Shown here: positions 8,580-17,507 of the stretch, in pieces
Position numbering within the stretch: position 1 is the stretch's first letter
How the letters are laid out: each line of letters opens with the position of its first letter
Source: an uncultured Eubacteriales bacterium
GTDB lineage: Bacteria > Bacillota > Clostridia > Oscillospirales > Acutalibacteraceae
Reading direction: 5' to 3'
Length of the DNA stretch: 64,000 nt
NCBI GenBank assembly: GCA_900315605.1
Contig: OMZU01000019.1
Span: 16,269-80,268, forward strand
Position numbers and translations under genes: made by a program
Notes under the pieces: model-generated
Database searches by the model: none
The model's input: only the letters and a program-made list of their open reading frames with translations
Told to the model about the DNA's origin: nothing

Positions 8580-8742
8580 AGGCAATACCGCATAATTCTG
8601 GTGTGCGGATTGCGCAGTAAGATTTTTCGTCAGGTTGGACAAATAATCAGTTCGCATACTGCCGTATGGGGGCTGATTTTTGGGCAAGCTGACGGAATAA
8701 TATTCAAGCAAGCCGCGCGCCATGAATTGTGCGGTGTTGCCT
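8580..8742. mobile_element. 163-bp palindromic MITE-like element (AGGCAATACCGC ends)
   Basis: Terminal inverted repeats AGGCAATACCGCATAATTC and GAATTGTGCGGTGTTGCCT bound the element. Inner arms also pair almost end to end: TGGTGTGCGGATTGC with GCAAGCCGCGCGCCA, and CGTCAGGTTGGACAA with TTGGGCAAGCTGACG. The whole unit is one long imperfect palindrome. It is non-coding. The rest of the 8527-8908 gap shows nothing recognisable. Confidence 0.75.
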
Positions 8743-8908
8743 AAATATTAATCATTCAAATAATACCAAATAGCCAAAGCTTATTTGGCGATAACATATC
8801 TTTTCAAAAAGCACCCCACCTTTCTGCGAATAGTATAATAGTTTTTATCGGTATTGTCAATATGCAAATTGACTGAAATGAAACAACAAAATCCACTGTG
8901 TTAGCGGT

Positions 8909-10270
8909 TTAATTCTTGAGTGCCTGCAAGGGAGCCGGGATCCTGCCGCCGCGGTTGATGAATTGTTCGGGCGAGCCCTTTCTGAGCGGCATAACGGGTC
9001 CCTTGCCCAGCAAGCCGCCGAATTCAAGCGATTCGCCGGCAGCCTTGCCGATCGCCGGGATCAGTCTTACGGCGGTCGTCTTGGAATTTACCATTCCTAT
9101 TGCCGCCTCGTCTGCGATTATTGCCGAGATGACCTCCGGGGTGGTGTCGCCCGGAACCACTATCATGTCAAGCCCTACCGAGCAAACGGCGGTCATTGAT
9201 TCGAGCTTGGTGATGTCAAGATAACCGTTCTCGGCAGCGGCTATCATTCCTGCGTCCTCCGACACCGGGATGAACGCTCCGCTCAGTCCTCCAACGTGGC
9301 TTGACGCCATAACGCCGCCCTTTTTTACTGCGTCGTTGAGCAGCGCGAGCGCGGCGGTCGTGCCGTGGCAGCCGCAGGCTTCAAGTCCCATTTCCTCAAG
9401 AATATAGGCTACGCTGTCGCCCACAGCCGGGGTCGGCGCGAGCGAAAGGTCAACGATCCCGAACGGAACGCAGAGCCTTTTGCTTGCTTCCTTGGCAACA
9501 AGCTGACCCATTCGGGTGATTTTGAAGGCGGTCTTTTTGACCATGTCCGCGATCTCGGTGATGTTTTTTCCTGCGCCGTGCTTTGCAAGCGCCGCCCTCA
9601 CTACGCCGGGGCCTGAAACGCCGACGTTGATAACGGTGTCGGCCTCGCCTACGCCGTGAAACGCGCCTGCCATGAACGGATTGTCCTCGGGGGCGTTGCA
9701 GAATACAACCAGCTTTGCCGCGCCGATACAGTCGCGGTCGGCGGTGATCTCGGCGGTCTGCCTTACTATTTTGCCCATCATTTTTACGGCGTCCATATTG
9801 ATTCCGGCTTTGGTCGAGCCGATGTTCACCGACGAGCAGACAAGCTCGGTTTCGCTGAGAGCCTGCGGAATACTCTCGATCAGCGCATAGTCTCCGCTTG
9901 CAAAGCCCTTTTGAACCAGCGCGGAGTAGCCGCCGATAAAGTTTACGCCGAGCTCCTTTGCCGCCTTGTCAAGGGCTTTGGCGAATTTTACAACGTTCTT
10001 GCTCTGGCAGGGCGCGGCTATCATTCCAATTGGAGTGACCGAAATCCGCTTGTTGATGATCGGTATTCCGTATTCGTTTTCGATATCCTCGCCGGTTTTT
10101 ACAAGATCCTTTGCCGAGCGGCAAACCTTGTCGTATACCTTTTGGCAAGCCTTGTCTATATCCTCGTCCATGCAGTCGAGCAGCGAAATCCCCATTGTGA
10201 CGGTCCTGACGTCAAGGTTTTCGTTGTCGATCATATTTATGGTTTCAAGTATATCCTTGGTTTCTAACAT
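8909..10270 (-). CDS. PFL family protein (UPF0210)
   Basis: A 453-aa member of the UPF0210 family, which is related in fold to pyruvate formate-lyase/ribonucleotide reductase barrels but has no established reaction. Diagnostic stretches are [14 protein letters not shown] near the N terminus, [11 protein letters not shown] mid-protein, [12 protein letters not shown], and GGRIPAP near the C terminus. The start ATG 10270 has AAAGGA upstream. It lies 28 bp after an ACT-domain gene (UPF0237) on the same strand. This pair is widely conserved in Firmicutes, so the ACT protein may sense an amino acid for it (inference). Confidence 0.92.
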   Translation of the reverse strand: MLETKDILETINMIDNENLDVRTVTMGISLLDCMDEDIDKACQKVYDKVCRSAKDLVKTGEDIENEYGIPIINKRISVTPIGMIAAPCQSKNVVKFAKALDKAAKELGVNFIGGYSALVQKGFASGDYALIESIPQALSETELVCSSVNIGSTKAGINMDAVKMMGKIVRQTAEITADRDCIGAAKLVVFCNAPEDNPFMAGAFHGVGEADTVINVGVSGPGVVRAALAKHGAGKNITEIADMVKKTAFKITRMGQLVAKEASKRLCVPFGIVDLSLAPTPAVGDSVAYILEEMGLEACGCHGTTAALALLNDAVKKGGVMASSHVGGLSGAFIPVSEDAGMIAAAENGYLDITKLESMTAVCSVGLDMIVVPGDTTPEVISAIIADEAAIGMVNSKTTAVRLIPAIGKAAGESLEFGGLLGKGPVMPLRKGSPEQFINRGGRIPAPLQALKN

Positions 10271-10298
10271 TTTGACTGTCCTTTCGGTTTATATGCGG

Positions 10299-10568
10299 TT
10301 ATATGCGGTGCATACTGTTGAAGATGTCCTCGTGCATAAGGTGGATTTTGGTAGCGGTCTCTTCGCCCACCTTGTCAAGCTCCTCTCTGAGCTTGTCGAA
10401 GCTGATAGTTGATTTGTCGATTTCAACCAGCATTATCATTGCGAACATATCCTGCAATACGCTCTGGGTCACTTCAACTATATTAACGCTTGAGCGCGCG
10501 CAGGTGTCCGATACCTTTGCCAAAATTCCAACGGCGTCCTTGCCGATAACGGTTATTATTGCTTTCAT
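10299..10568 (-). CDS. ACT domain-containing protein (UPF0237)
   Basis: An 89-aa stand-alone ACT domain: MKAIITVIGKDAVGILAKV, then the beta-alpha-beta pattern through VEVTQSV. These domains bind small effectors, often amino acids. GGAGG precedes the ATG. It is the first gene of a two-gene unit with the PFL-family gene. The ligand is unknown. Confidence 0.92.
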   Translation of the reverse strand: MKAIITVIGKDAVGILAKVSDTCARSSVNIVEVTQSVLQDMFAMIMLVEIDKSTISFDKLREELDKVGEETATKIHLMHEDIFNSMHRI

Positions 10569-10708
10569 GGTTTACCTCCGTCTTTTCGTTTATTATTCTT
10601 GAACTTATTATATATTTTTCAAAGCTTATTGTAAAGCCAAAACTTGATTAAATTTATTTGTTGTGGTATGATTTTGGTGTTTGAATTTGATTTGAAGGAA
10701 GGATTTTT

Positions 10709-11527
10709 ATGTTGCTGTGCGATATGCATACTCATTCCAACAATTCTTTTGACGCCAAAAACTCGGTTGACGAGATGTGCCGTGCGGCGATTTTGCGCGG
10801 CGTCAAGGTTTTGGCAGTGACCGATCACTGCGAGGCTCCGTCGATCGGACTTGGCGCAGACTGTGAGTTCGGCTGCTTTGACGAGCTTATTCCGCAGTCG
10901 ATTTACGACGCGCGGGATGCAAGATTGAAATACGGGGGAAGGCTTAGGGTGCTTACCGGACTTGAGCTGGGCGAGCCTATGCATGAGCCGGAGCTTACAA
11001 GGCGCGCTCTTGCTTACGGCGAGTATGACTTTGTGCTGGCTTCGGTTCACAATATCCGCTCTTACCGCGATTTTTATTATATGGACTACAAAACCGTTGA
11101 CGTTGCCGAGGTGCTCCGAAAGTATTTTGACGAGCTGATCGAGACCGCCGCCTTTCCGCACTATGACAGCCTTGCTCACATCACCTATCCGCTTAGGTAT
11201 ATCAAGGCGACCTTTGGCAAGCTTCCGGATCTGTCGCCCTATTCGGCGCAGATTGACGAGATTTTTAAAATTCTGATAAAGAATAATAAATCACTTGAAA
11301 TAAATGTTTCCGGGCTTTTCAAGGAGCTTGGAACCACCCTGCCGGATGTTGACCTTGTAAAAAGATACCGCGAGCTTGGCGGAAGGTTGATTACAATTGG
11401 AACCGACGCTCACAGCGTTGAATTTGTCGGCAAGGGACTTGAACAGGGAATAGAGGTCGCGAAGCGCGCAGGGTTCGGCGAATACGCTTATTACGTTAAG
11501 CACGAGCCGATCATGGTTAGTTTTTGA
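10709..11527 (+). CDS. PHP-domain histidinol-phosphatase (HisJ/HisK-like)
   Basis: Metal-dependent phosphoesterase of 272 aa. It opens with the PHP metal motif DMHTHS (His7, His9), then VTDHCEA, GLELGE and ASVHNI, and ends with the late motif GTDAHSVEFVGKG, all arranged as in histidinol-phosphate phosphatases. AAGGAAGG lies before the ATG. No other his gene is in the window, so the exact substrate is inferred from the family. Its last 37 bp overlap the end of the convergent flavoprotein gene. Confidence 0.87.
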   Translation: MLLCDMHTHSNNSFDAKNSVDEMCRAAILRGVKVLAVTDHCEAPSIGLGADCEFGCFDELIPQSIYDARDARLKYGGRLRVLTGLELGEPMHEPELTRRALAYGEYDFVLASVHNIRSYRDFYYMDYKTVDVAEVLRKYFDELIETAAFPHYDSLAHITYPLRYIKATFGKLPDLSPYSAQIDEIFKILIKNNKSLEINVSGLFKELGTTLPDVDLVKRYRELGGRLITIGTDAHSVEFVGKGLEQGIEVAKRAGFGEYAYYVKHEPIMVSF

Positions 11528-13110
11528 TTCTTTAAAAGAATCATTTCGGCGCATTTTATTCCGTCAACCGCCGCGGAAATTATTCCTCCGGCGTAGCCTG
11601 CACCCTCTCCGCAGGGATACAAGCCGCGCACACCGACTGATTCCAGGGTTTCGGGGCTGCGCATTATCCTGACGGGCGACGAGCTTCGCGCTTCGATCCC
11701 GGTGAGCACAGCGTCGCCGTCGTCAAAGCCGTTAAGTATTTTTCCCATTGCGGCAACGCCCTCTTTCATCGAGCTGCTTATGAAGTCGGGCAAAAGCTCG
11801 TTGAGATCGCAGGCGGTGAAGCCGGGCTTTATGCTTGGGCTCACCTCGCCGAACGCGGTAGTTTTTCGGTTGGCGACAAAATCGCACAGCCTTTGAGCCG
11901 GGGCGCGATAGCTTTTGCCGCCGAGGTCAAACGCGGCTTTTTCGAGCCTGCGCTGAAATTCCATTCCTGCAAGCGGCTTGTCGGAGCCGTAGTCGTCGGG
12001 AGCTACGCCGACCAAAAGAGCGGAGTTTGAATTGATCTCGTTTCGGGCGAACTCGCTCATTCCGTTGGTGCAGAGCATCCCGCTCTCGCTTGAGGCGTTG
12101 ACGACTGTTCCGCCGGGACACATGCAAAAGGTGTAGACCCCTCTGCCGTTCTTCAGGCGCGTGCTGAGCTTGTAGGTCGCCGCGCCCAAATTTTTATGAT
12201 TCGCAAAGCTTCCGTACTGAGCCTTGTCGATTTTTTCTCTCAGGTGCTCGATCCTCGCGCCGACAGAGAACGGCTTGGCTTCTATCGGGAGCTTTTTTTC
12301 TTCGAGCATTTCGAGCGTATCTCTCGCGCTGTGACCGATCGCGAGGATTATATTGTCGGTTTCGAGAAGCTCTGTTTTGCCGTCGCGCTCGATTTCGGCG
12401 GCGCATATCGCACCGTCCTTGACCGTGAAGCCGGTCAGCTTGGTTTCAAAAAGCACGCTTCCGCCGAGACGGATGATTTCTTCGCGGAGGTGCTTTACGG
12501 TTGGCTTTAGCTTGTCTGTGCCGATATGCGGCTTGGCGTTGTAAAGGATCTCTTCGGGCGCGCCGTGGCGCACAAATTCCTCAAGCACCTTGCGCTGACG
12601 ATGATCCTTTGTTCCGGTGGTCAGCTTGCCGTCGGAGAACGCGCCTGCGCCGCCCTCGCCGAACTGGACGTTTGAGATCTCGCTGAGCTGTCCGCTTTTC
12701 CAGAATGATTCAACGTCGTCGGTGCGGCGGTCAACGTCTCTGCCGCGCTCAATAACGATCGGGTTGGCTCCGCTTTGAGCCAAAATCAGCGCGGCGAACA
12801 AGCCTGCCGGACCCATTCCGACCACCAATGGTCGTGCGCCTTCGCTCCATTTGGGCGCGGAGTAGGAGTAGGGTGCGACCTTTGCTGCGTTTTTGGCTTT
12901 GCGCAGAAGCTTGTCCTCGTTCGTATTCAGCTCAACGTCCAGAGTGCAGAGGAAAAATATATTGTCTTTTTTTCGCGCGTCAATCGAACGCCGATAAAGC
13001 GAAGCAGTTTTTACCGCGCTTTTGTCAACTCTCAGCTGTTTTGCGGCGGCTTTTACAAGCGCGTCGTCGTTGTAGCTGAGGGGTATTTTTATATTGCTTA
13101 GTCTTATCAT
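11491..13110 (-). CDS. NAD(P)/FAD-dependent oxidoreductase (COG2509 type)
   Basis: A 539-aa flavoprotein. Residues 1-75 form the N-terminal domain seen in COG2509 proteins (IRLSNIKIPL, then KSAVKTASLYRRSIDAR). The dinucleotide motif VVGMGPAGLFAALILAQSG follows at about 95-113. The family signature FGEGGAGAFSDGKLTT is at about 147-162, and an FAD-binding GAGYAGGI is near the C terminus. The reaction is unknown. The ATG overlaps the stop of the upstream flavoprotein gene (ATGA), so the two are translationally coupled. Confidence 0.88.
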   Translation of the reverse strand: MIRLSNIKIPLSYNDDALVKAAAKQLRVDKSAVKTASLYRRSIDARKKDNIFFLCTLDVELNTNEDKLLRKAKNAAKVAPYSYSAPKWSEGARPLVVGMGPAGLFAALILAQSGANPIVIERGRDVDRRTDDVESFWKSGQLSEISNVQFGEGGAGAFSDGKLTTGTKDHRQRKVLEEFVRHGAPEEILYNAKPHIGTDKLKPTVKHLREEIIRLGGSVLFETKLTGFTVKDGAICAAEIERDGKTELLETDNIILAIGHSARDTLEMLEEKKLPIEAKPFSVGARIEHLREKIDKAQYGSFANHKNLGAATYKLSTRLKNGRGVYTFCMCPGGTVVNASSESGMLCTNGMSEFARNEINSNSALLVGVAPDDYGSDKPLAGMEFQRRLEKAAFDLGGKSYRAPAQRLCDFVANRKTTAFGEVSPSIKPGFTACDLNELLPDFISSSMKEGVAAMGKILNGFDDGDAVLTGIEARSSSPVRIMRSPETLESVGVRGLYPCGEGAGYAGGIISAAVDGIKCAEMILLKNQKLTMIGSCLT

Positions 13111-14411
13111 AAATTGTCACCGACAGTCATTCCGCTTGCGAAGGCAAAGTGCAGGTTGTAGCCGCCGCACTCGCCGCAGAGGTCGATCACCTCGCCGCAG
13201 ACGTAGAGGTTTTTTTGCTTTTTGCTTTGCATTGTATTTTCGTCAAGCTCGCTTCCCAAAACTCCTCCGGACGCGCACTGTGCCTGAGAAAAATCTGAGC
13301 ATTCGCAGGACTTGAAGCGCAGACCTTTTGCGCAGCGGCAAATGGCTTGGAGCTCGCTGTCGGAAAGCTCGCCGCAGAGCTTTGAAAAGCCGCTGAAACC
13401 GCTCGTTTTCAGTACGAGCTGCGCAAGCCTTTTGTGCAGGCTTCCGGTAAAAATATTGTCGGAGGATAGCGTTGAAAAGAGCTTACGGTTTGATTTTAAT
13501 AAGGATAATAATTCTTTATCGGAATTTTCAGGAAATAGATCGACCGAGATCGTATAGCCGTCCTTGTTGTAGAGCGAAAGGTTGAAAACGCAAATTCCCG
13601 ACAGTGCGTTTTCGGTGAACTGTATCTCTCCGCTTTCGGCTTTTATCAGCCTTTCACCGCGGTCAAAAAGCGAGACCCTGCCCATTGCTCTCAGCCCCTT
13701 GACCGATTTGAGCAGGTCTGACTTGACCCTGACGGGGCAGAGCGTAGGCTTGAACGGAACGATATTATGCCCAAAATTTTTGAGATAATCAAGACCGCCT
13801 GCCGTGCCGCCCAGCTTTGGAGCAGCCTTTGAGCCGCAGGCGATCACGAGCTTTTGAGAGTAAAACTCGTCGGTTTCCGTTTTGATGCAAAACTCCGCGC
13901 CGGATTTTTTTACTTTATGGGAAACTGCCTGATACCGCCGATCAACAACGTTATTGTTATCAGTGCAGTTTGGATAGGCGGGCGAGAGTGCCCGTCGGCA
14001 CGTTTTTATGGTTTGGGAGCAGAAAATCTCAACTCCCAGTCTTTCGCAGGCAAAGCGCAGAACGTCGAGCACCGAGCTTGCCTGATTGCTCCTAGGGTAG
14101 CACCTGCCCTCGCTGTCAAAGCGCGTGAGAAGTCCAAGCGAGCGAAAGAAGCCGAGAACAGCTTCTACGTCATATTTTTTTAGCAAAGCGTCGCATTTCG
14201 GCTTAAAGCTCCCGATATATTTTTCGGGCGAAACAGCCTTGTTTGTGAGGTTGCACCTGCCGTTGCCGGTCGCAAGCAGCTTTTTGCCCACACGGTCGTT
14301 CTTTTCGATTATTGCGATTTTAAGGCTTTTGTCGTTCAGCTTTGCCCTTATTGCGCAGGCAAGTCCCGACGCGCCGCCGCCGATTATTACGGCGTTATAA
14401 TTTCTTTTCAT
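13107..14411 (-). CDS. HI0933/BaiN-family NAD(P)/FAD-dependent oxidoreductase with an in-frame repeat insertion
   Basis: A 434-aa flavoprotein starting AVIIGGGASGLACAIRA with KKLLATGNGRCNLTN, the signature of the HI0933/BaiN family, and ending CGEVIDLCGECGGYNLHFA. Residues about 137-164 are extra: they come from an 80-bp repeat also present at 15012-15091 outside any gene. The insert keeps the frame and sits before the strand VIACG. Whether the protein still folds is unknown. ATG 14411 is chosen; GTG 14423 would add four residues. It is coupled to the following flavoprotein gene. Confidence 0.86.
   Translation of the reverse strand: MKRNYNAVIIGGGASGLACAIRAKLNDKSLKIAIIEKNDRVGKKLLATGNGRCNLTNKAVSPEKYIGSFKPKCDALLKKYDVEAVLGFFRSLGLLTRFDSEGRCYPRSNQASSVLDVLRFACERLGVEIFCSQTIKTCRRALSPAYPNCTDNNNVVDRRYQAVSHKVKKSGAEFCIKTETDEFYSQKLVIACGSKAAPKLGGTAGGLDYLKNFGHNIVPFKPTLCPVRVKSDLLKSVKGLRAMGRVSLFDRGERLIKAESGEIQFTENALSGICVFNLSLYNKDGYTISVDLFPENSDKELLSLLKSNRKLFSTLSSDNIFTGSLHKRLAQLVLKTSGFSGFSKLCGELSDSELQAICRCAKGLRFKSCECSDFSQAQCASGGVLGSELDENTMQSKKQKNLYVCGEVIDLCGECGGYNLHFAFASGMTVGDNL
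13922..14001 (+). repeat. 80-bp interspersed repeat, copy A (inside a coding gene)
   Basis: Collinear with 15012-15091 over 80 bp. The last 49 bp (13953-14001) differ at five positions; the first 18 bp read AAACTGCCTGATACCGCC against AAACTGCTTGATCCCGCC; a 13-bp spacer of equal length lies between. AAACTGCCTGATA can pair with TATCAGTGCAGTTT. Read on the minus strand it adds about 27 codons to the flavoprotein gene. Confidence 0.8.
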
Positions 14412-14435
14412 AATAATGCTCACACCAAATTATAA

Positions 14436-14464
14436 AGGCAATACCGCAAACGCGCGATATTGCC
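14436..14464 (-). terminator. Terminator of the export-protein gene (AGGCAATA family)
   Basis: AGGCAATA (14436-14443) pairs with TATTGCCT (14457-14464), with a further CGC/GCG inner pair. On the minus strand the hairpin follows the stop of the 14485-14982 gene and runs into a T-rich stretch. The stem matches the end of the element at 8580. Confidence 0.6.
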
Positions 14465-14484
14465 TGTGTTTTAGAGATTGCCTT

Positions 14485-14982
14485 TTATCCTTGCTTTGGA
14501 GCGAATATCGCGCTGAGTCCGCCGAACACTCCCATGCTCGCGAGTCCCATTATGATTCCGGCGATGATAACGCCGCACATAACGGCGATCACGCTCTTTT
14601 TGAAATCCATGTCAAGGAAGCTTGCCGCAAGCGTGCCCGTCCAGGCTCCGGTGCCGGGCAGGGGGATACCAACGAACAGCATAAGAGCTACATACAGACC
14701 TCTGCCTGCCTTTGCCTGGAGCTTTTGTCCGCCCTTTTCGCCCTTTTGGATACAGAAGGTGAAGAATTTTCCGATGTATTTTTTGTCCTTGCCCCATTCA
14801 AGCACCTTTCTTGCAAAGAAAAAGATGAACGGTACGGGAAGCATATTTCCGATCACGCAGACAATATAAGCCCAGACAAGCTCGGTTCCCTGCATACCCA
14901 TTCCCACAGCCACGGGGATCGCGCCTCTAAGCTCGACGATCGGTATCATTGAAATAAGAAAGATTATAAGATAATTCTTCAA
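14485..14982 (-). CDS. Small multidrug-export family membrane protein (COG2426)
   Basis: A 165-aa integral membrane protein. MIPIVELRGAIPVAVGMG at the N terminus and FVGIPLPGTGAWTGTLAA in the middle are hallmarks of the Sm_multidrug_ex/COG2426 family. About four hydrophobic segments are visible. The family name suggests small-molecule export, but its role is poorly known. Start is TTG 14982 with AAAGGAGAA upstream. The copy-B repeat lies about 30-110 bp upstream, in its probable leader. Confidence 0.85.
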   Translation of the reverse strand: MKNYLIIFLISMIPIVELRGAIPVAVGMGMQGTELVWAYIVCVIGNMLPVPFIFFFARKVLEWGKDKKYIGKFFTFCIQKGEKGGQKLQAKAGRGLYVALMLFVGIPLPGTGAWTGTLAASFLDMDFKKSVIAVMCGVIIAGIIMGLASMGVFGGLSAIFAPKQG

Positions 14983-15011
14983 AGCCTGATTCTCCTTTTT
15001 GTTTTACTAAA

Positions 15012-15091
15012 AAACTGCTTGATCCCGCCTTTGGAAGCGGATATTGTTATCAGCGCAGTTTGGATAGGCGTGCAAGAGTGCCCGACGACAC
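15012..15091 (+). repeat. 80-bp interspersed repeat, copy B (intergenic)
   Basis: Second copy of the repeat at 13922-14001, here between divergent genes. Arms AAACTGCTTGAT and ATCAGCGCAGTTT are complementary. The second small stem possible in copy A (CGGGC/GCCCG) is broken here (CGTGC), so a conserved RNA fold is not supported by these two copies. Confidence 0.75.
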
Positions 15092-15178
15092 TTTTTGCCT
15101 TTTTCCAAACTAGTATAACAGAATCGACCCGGTTTTTCAATGTTTTTTTAATTGTTTGACAAAATAAAAATATTTGCA

Positions 15179-15206
15179 TTGACTTTGACCGAAAATACTG
15201 TACAAT
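15179..15206 (+). promoter_or_regulatory. Promoter of vanZ-like gene
   Basis: TTGACT and TACAAT are separated by 16 bp, 20 bp before the vanZ-like start codon. Confidence 0.6.
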
Positions 15207-15225
15207 ATTATTTGGTGATTTTATT

Positions 15226-15690
15226 ATGAAAAAGTCGTCAAATAAACGATTCAAAATAACAATGCTTGTTTTGACCGCCCTGATGATCTGCTTTGCGTTC
15301 GTTCATTCGATGATGCCGGCTTCGGTGTCGTCGCTTGAAAGCTCACTGTTTTTCGACTTCATTTACGGTATTATGAAGGATCTTGGGATCGGAGCGGAGC
15401 TGACTGAGCATATCATCAGAAAGGCAGCGCATTTTTCGGAGTATTGCGCAATAGGATTTCTTTCAACCGGGTGCGCCTATGCTTTTTGCAAAACCAGACC
15501 GAGCAAATACACCGTTCAGGTGCTGTTCACCGGACTTGCAACTGCGGTGTGCGACGAGACGATCCAGATTTTTACACCCGGGCGTGCAGGTCTGATAACG
15601 GACGTGCTTATTGACTTTTCGGGAGTGCTGACCGGATTTGCGGTCGCGCTGATTTATTTTTGGATCTACAGAAAAATCAGGAAGATATAG
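15226..15690 (+). CDS. VanZ family protein
   Basis: A 154-aa membrane protein with four hydrophobic segments. The family motif region is present: HIIRKAAHFSEYCAIGFLS, then DETIQIFTPGR, then DVLIDFSGVLTG. VanZ is linked to teicoplanin resistance in enterococci, but most homologues have no proven role. It sits 8 bp before the MATE gene, likely one transcript from the promoter at 15179. Confidence 0.9.
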   Translation: MKKSSNKRFKITMLVLTALMICFAFVHSMMPASVSSLESSLFFDFIYGIMKDLGIGAELTEHIIRKAAHFSEYCAIGFLSTGCAYAFCKTRPSKYTVQVLFTGLATAVCDETIQIFTPGRAGLITDVLIDFSGVLTGFAVALIYFWIYRKIRKI

Positions 15691-15698
15691 GGGTAAAT

Positions 15699-17072
15699 AT
15701 GGAAAGTGAAGTAAGAAAAGAAAACAAAATGGGCACAATGCCCATGACGCGCCTGATCCTTTCGATGTCGCTACCGGCGATTTTTTCGATGACGATCCAG
15801 GCGATGTACAATGTTGTTGACAGCATTTTTATCGGCAATTTCAATCTAAAGGGCTTGACGGCGGTTTCGCTTGCCTATCCGATGCAGATGCTCTTGATCT
15901 CGGTTGCGGTCGGAACAGCGGTGGGCGTAAACTCGCTTGTGTCGAGAAAGCTCGGCGAGAGGGAGTATGATGACGCAGATTCGGCGGCAACTCACGGCCT
16001 GGTGCTCTGCGGCTTTAGCTACATAATTTTTTTGATCTTGGGCATATTCGCGTCAAGACCGTTTATCAGCGCGTACAGCCAAGACCCGGTCATTGTCGAG
16101 TACGGTACTCAGTACCTCACCTGGGTGCTTTGCTGTTCGATTTTCCCGATCACTCAGGTGATGATCGAAAAGACCCTGCAAGCAACCGGAAATATGATCT
16201 ATCCAATGCTTTTTCAGCTTTTGGGAGCGATCGTAAATATAATTTTTGACCCTCTGCTGATTTTCGGGATCGGCTTTTTCCCCAGACTCGGCGTCACCGG
16301 CGCGGCGATCGCAACGGTGTTTGGTCAGTTCTGCGGAATGGTGTTCGCCCTGATTATTTTGTTCTGCAAAAAGCATCATATCAAAATCAGGCTCAAGGGC
16401 TTTAGGCTAAACGCAACTACCCTTAAAAATATTTACTCCGTGGGCTTACCCTCTATTATTATGCAGTCGATAAGCTCGGTTATGATAATCGGCATGAATA
16501 CCATTTTTACAATGGCAAATTCTCCGCTTTCCGAAACCTCGGTCACGGTGCTGGGAATTTACTTCAAGCTGCAAAGCTTTGTGTTTATGCCTTGCTTTGG
16601 ACTGAATCAGGGTGTTATGCCGATCATCGGCTACAACTACGGCGCGCGCAACAAAAAGCGCATGTACGGCGCGCTGATCCGCGGTATCGCGATAGCTGTC
16701 GGGATCATGGCGGTCGGAACGATTTTGATGTGGACGATCCCGGATCTGCTGATCTCAATGTTCGGCGGCGGAGACGAGCTTATGCGGCTTGGCGTAAAGG
16801 CGTTCAGGATCGTCAGCCTGTGCTTTATCCCGGCGGCTGTGGGAATTTTGATGATAACTGTTTTTCAGGCAACCGGAAAGGGCTTTAGAAGTCTTTTGAT
16901 TTCTTTTTGCCGTCAGCTTCTGCTGATTTTGCCGATAGCAACTATATTGTCGATGACCGCAGGCATCGAGAGCGTATGGTACGCCTTTCCGCTTGCAGAG
17001 GTCGTTGCGCTGATAATCGCGCTCGCGCTGTTTGTTGATCTTGTAAAAAAAGATTTCAAAAAGCTGAATTAG
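15699..17072 (+). CDS. MATE family efflux transporter
   Basis: Cation-coupled multidrug efflux pump of 457 aa with about 12 membrane helices. Characteristic MATE segments are LSMSLPAIFSMTIQAMYNVVD near the N terminus (first 20 residues of it: LSMSLPAIFSMTIQAMYNVV), SVAVGTAVGVNSLVSRKLG, and GLNQGVMPIIGYNYGARNK in the second half. ATG 15699 is preferred over an in-frame TTG at 15660 because AGGGG lies just before it and the longer form would overlap vanZ. The substrate is unknown. Confidence 0.92.
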   Translation: MESEVRKENKMGTMPMTRLILSMSLPAIFSMTIQAMYNVVDSIFIGNFNLKGLTAVSLAYPMQMLLISVAVGTAVGVNSLVSRKLGEREYDDADSAATHGLVLCGFSYIIFLILGIFASRPFISAYSQDPVIVEYGTQYLTWVLCCSIFPITQVMIEKTLQATGNMIYPMLFQLLGAIVNIIFDPLLIFGIGFFPRLGVTGAAIATVFGQFCGMVFALIILFCKKHHIKIRLKGFRLNATTLKNIYSVGLPSIIMQSISSVMIIGMNTIFTMANSPLSETSVTVLGIYFKLQSFVFMPCFGLNQGVMPIIGYNYGARNKKRMYGALIRGIAIAVGIMAVGTILMWTIPDLLISMFGGGDELMRLGVKAFRIVSLCFIPAAVGILMITVFQATGKGFRSLLISFCRQLLLILPIATILSMTAGIESVWYAFPLAEVVALIIALALFVDLVKKDFKKLN

Positions 17073-17135
17073 GTAAATACCGCATAATTCATTTATCAAA
17101 CGCCTCGGCGCATATAATGTGCTGAGGTGATTTTT

Positions 17136-17507
17136 ATGAACGAACAATATGAGGACAGCCGAAACCGGATCACATATGACGAAAACTGGCAGAGCGTGAG
17201 CGAGCCGGAGTATCCGGTCTTGTTTGACGAAAACAAGGCTGCGGAAAAAAACTCGGTAGATGGCGCGGAGGCATTTAAGCCGCCGAAAAAGAAGAACGCG
17301 AACCATCAGCTGCTTTTGACGATCAGGCTTATTGTTTGCCTTATCCTCGCGCTTGCCGCCCTCGCGCTAAAGGGAATAGGCGGCGAAATCTACGAGACCG
17401 CGCGGACGATGTATTTTGACGCGCTGGGCAATTCGGCGATTTTTGAGGACGGAAGCGGCTTTGACGTGAACAGCTTTTTGAGCGGCGCGACTGCTGATGA
17501 AATTTAG
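17136..17507 (+). CDS. Single-pass membrane protein upstream of SpoIVFB-like protease
   Basis: A 123-aa protein with a charged N-terminal half (1-60), one membrane helix (about 64-86, LLLTIRLIVCLILALAALAL) and a short outer tail ending FLSGATADEI. No known domain is recognised. Start ATG 17136 follows GAGGTG. It overlaps the M50 protease start by 11 bp. In Bacillus the SpoIVFB protease is encoded after its membrane regulator SpoIVFA, so this gene occupies the SpoIVFA position. However, it lacks the LytM-type outer domain, so the equivalence is a guess. Confidence 0.6.
   Translation: MNEQYEDSRNRITYDENWQSVSEPEYPVLFDENKAAEKNSVDGAEAFKPPKKKNANHQLLLTIRLIVCLILALAALALKGIGGEIYETARTMYFDALGNSAIFEDGSGFDVNSFLSGATADEI

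Noticed and set aside
10619-11179. Minus-strand frame opposite the PHP gene
   Set aside because: It lacks recognisable domains and lies antisense to a gene with clear metal-binding motifs.
13922-15091. Conserved structured RNA in the 80-bp repeat
   Set aside because: One stem is kept but the second is broken in copy B with no compensating change, so two copies do not support a fold.
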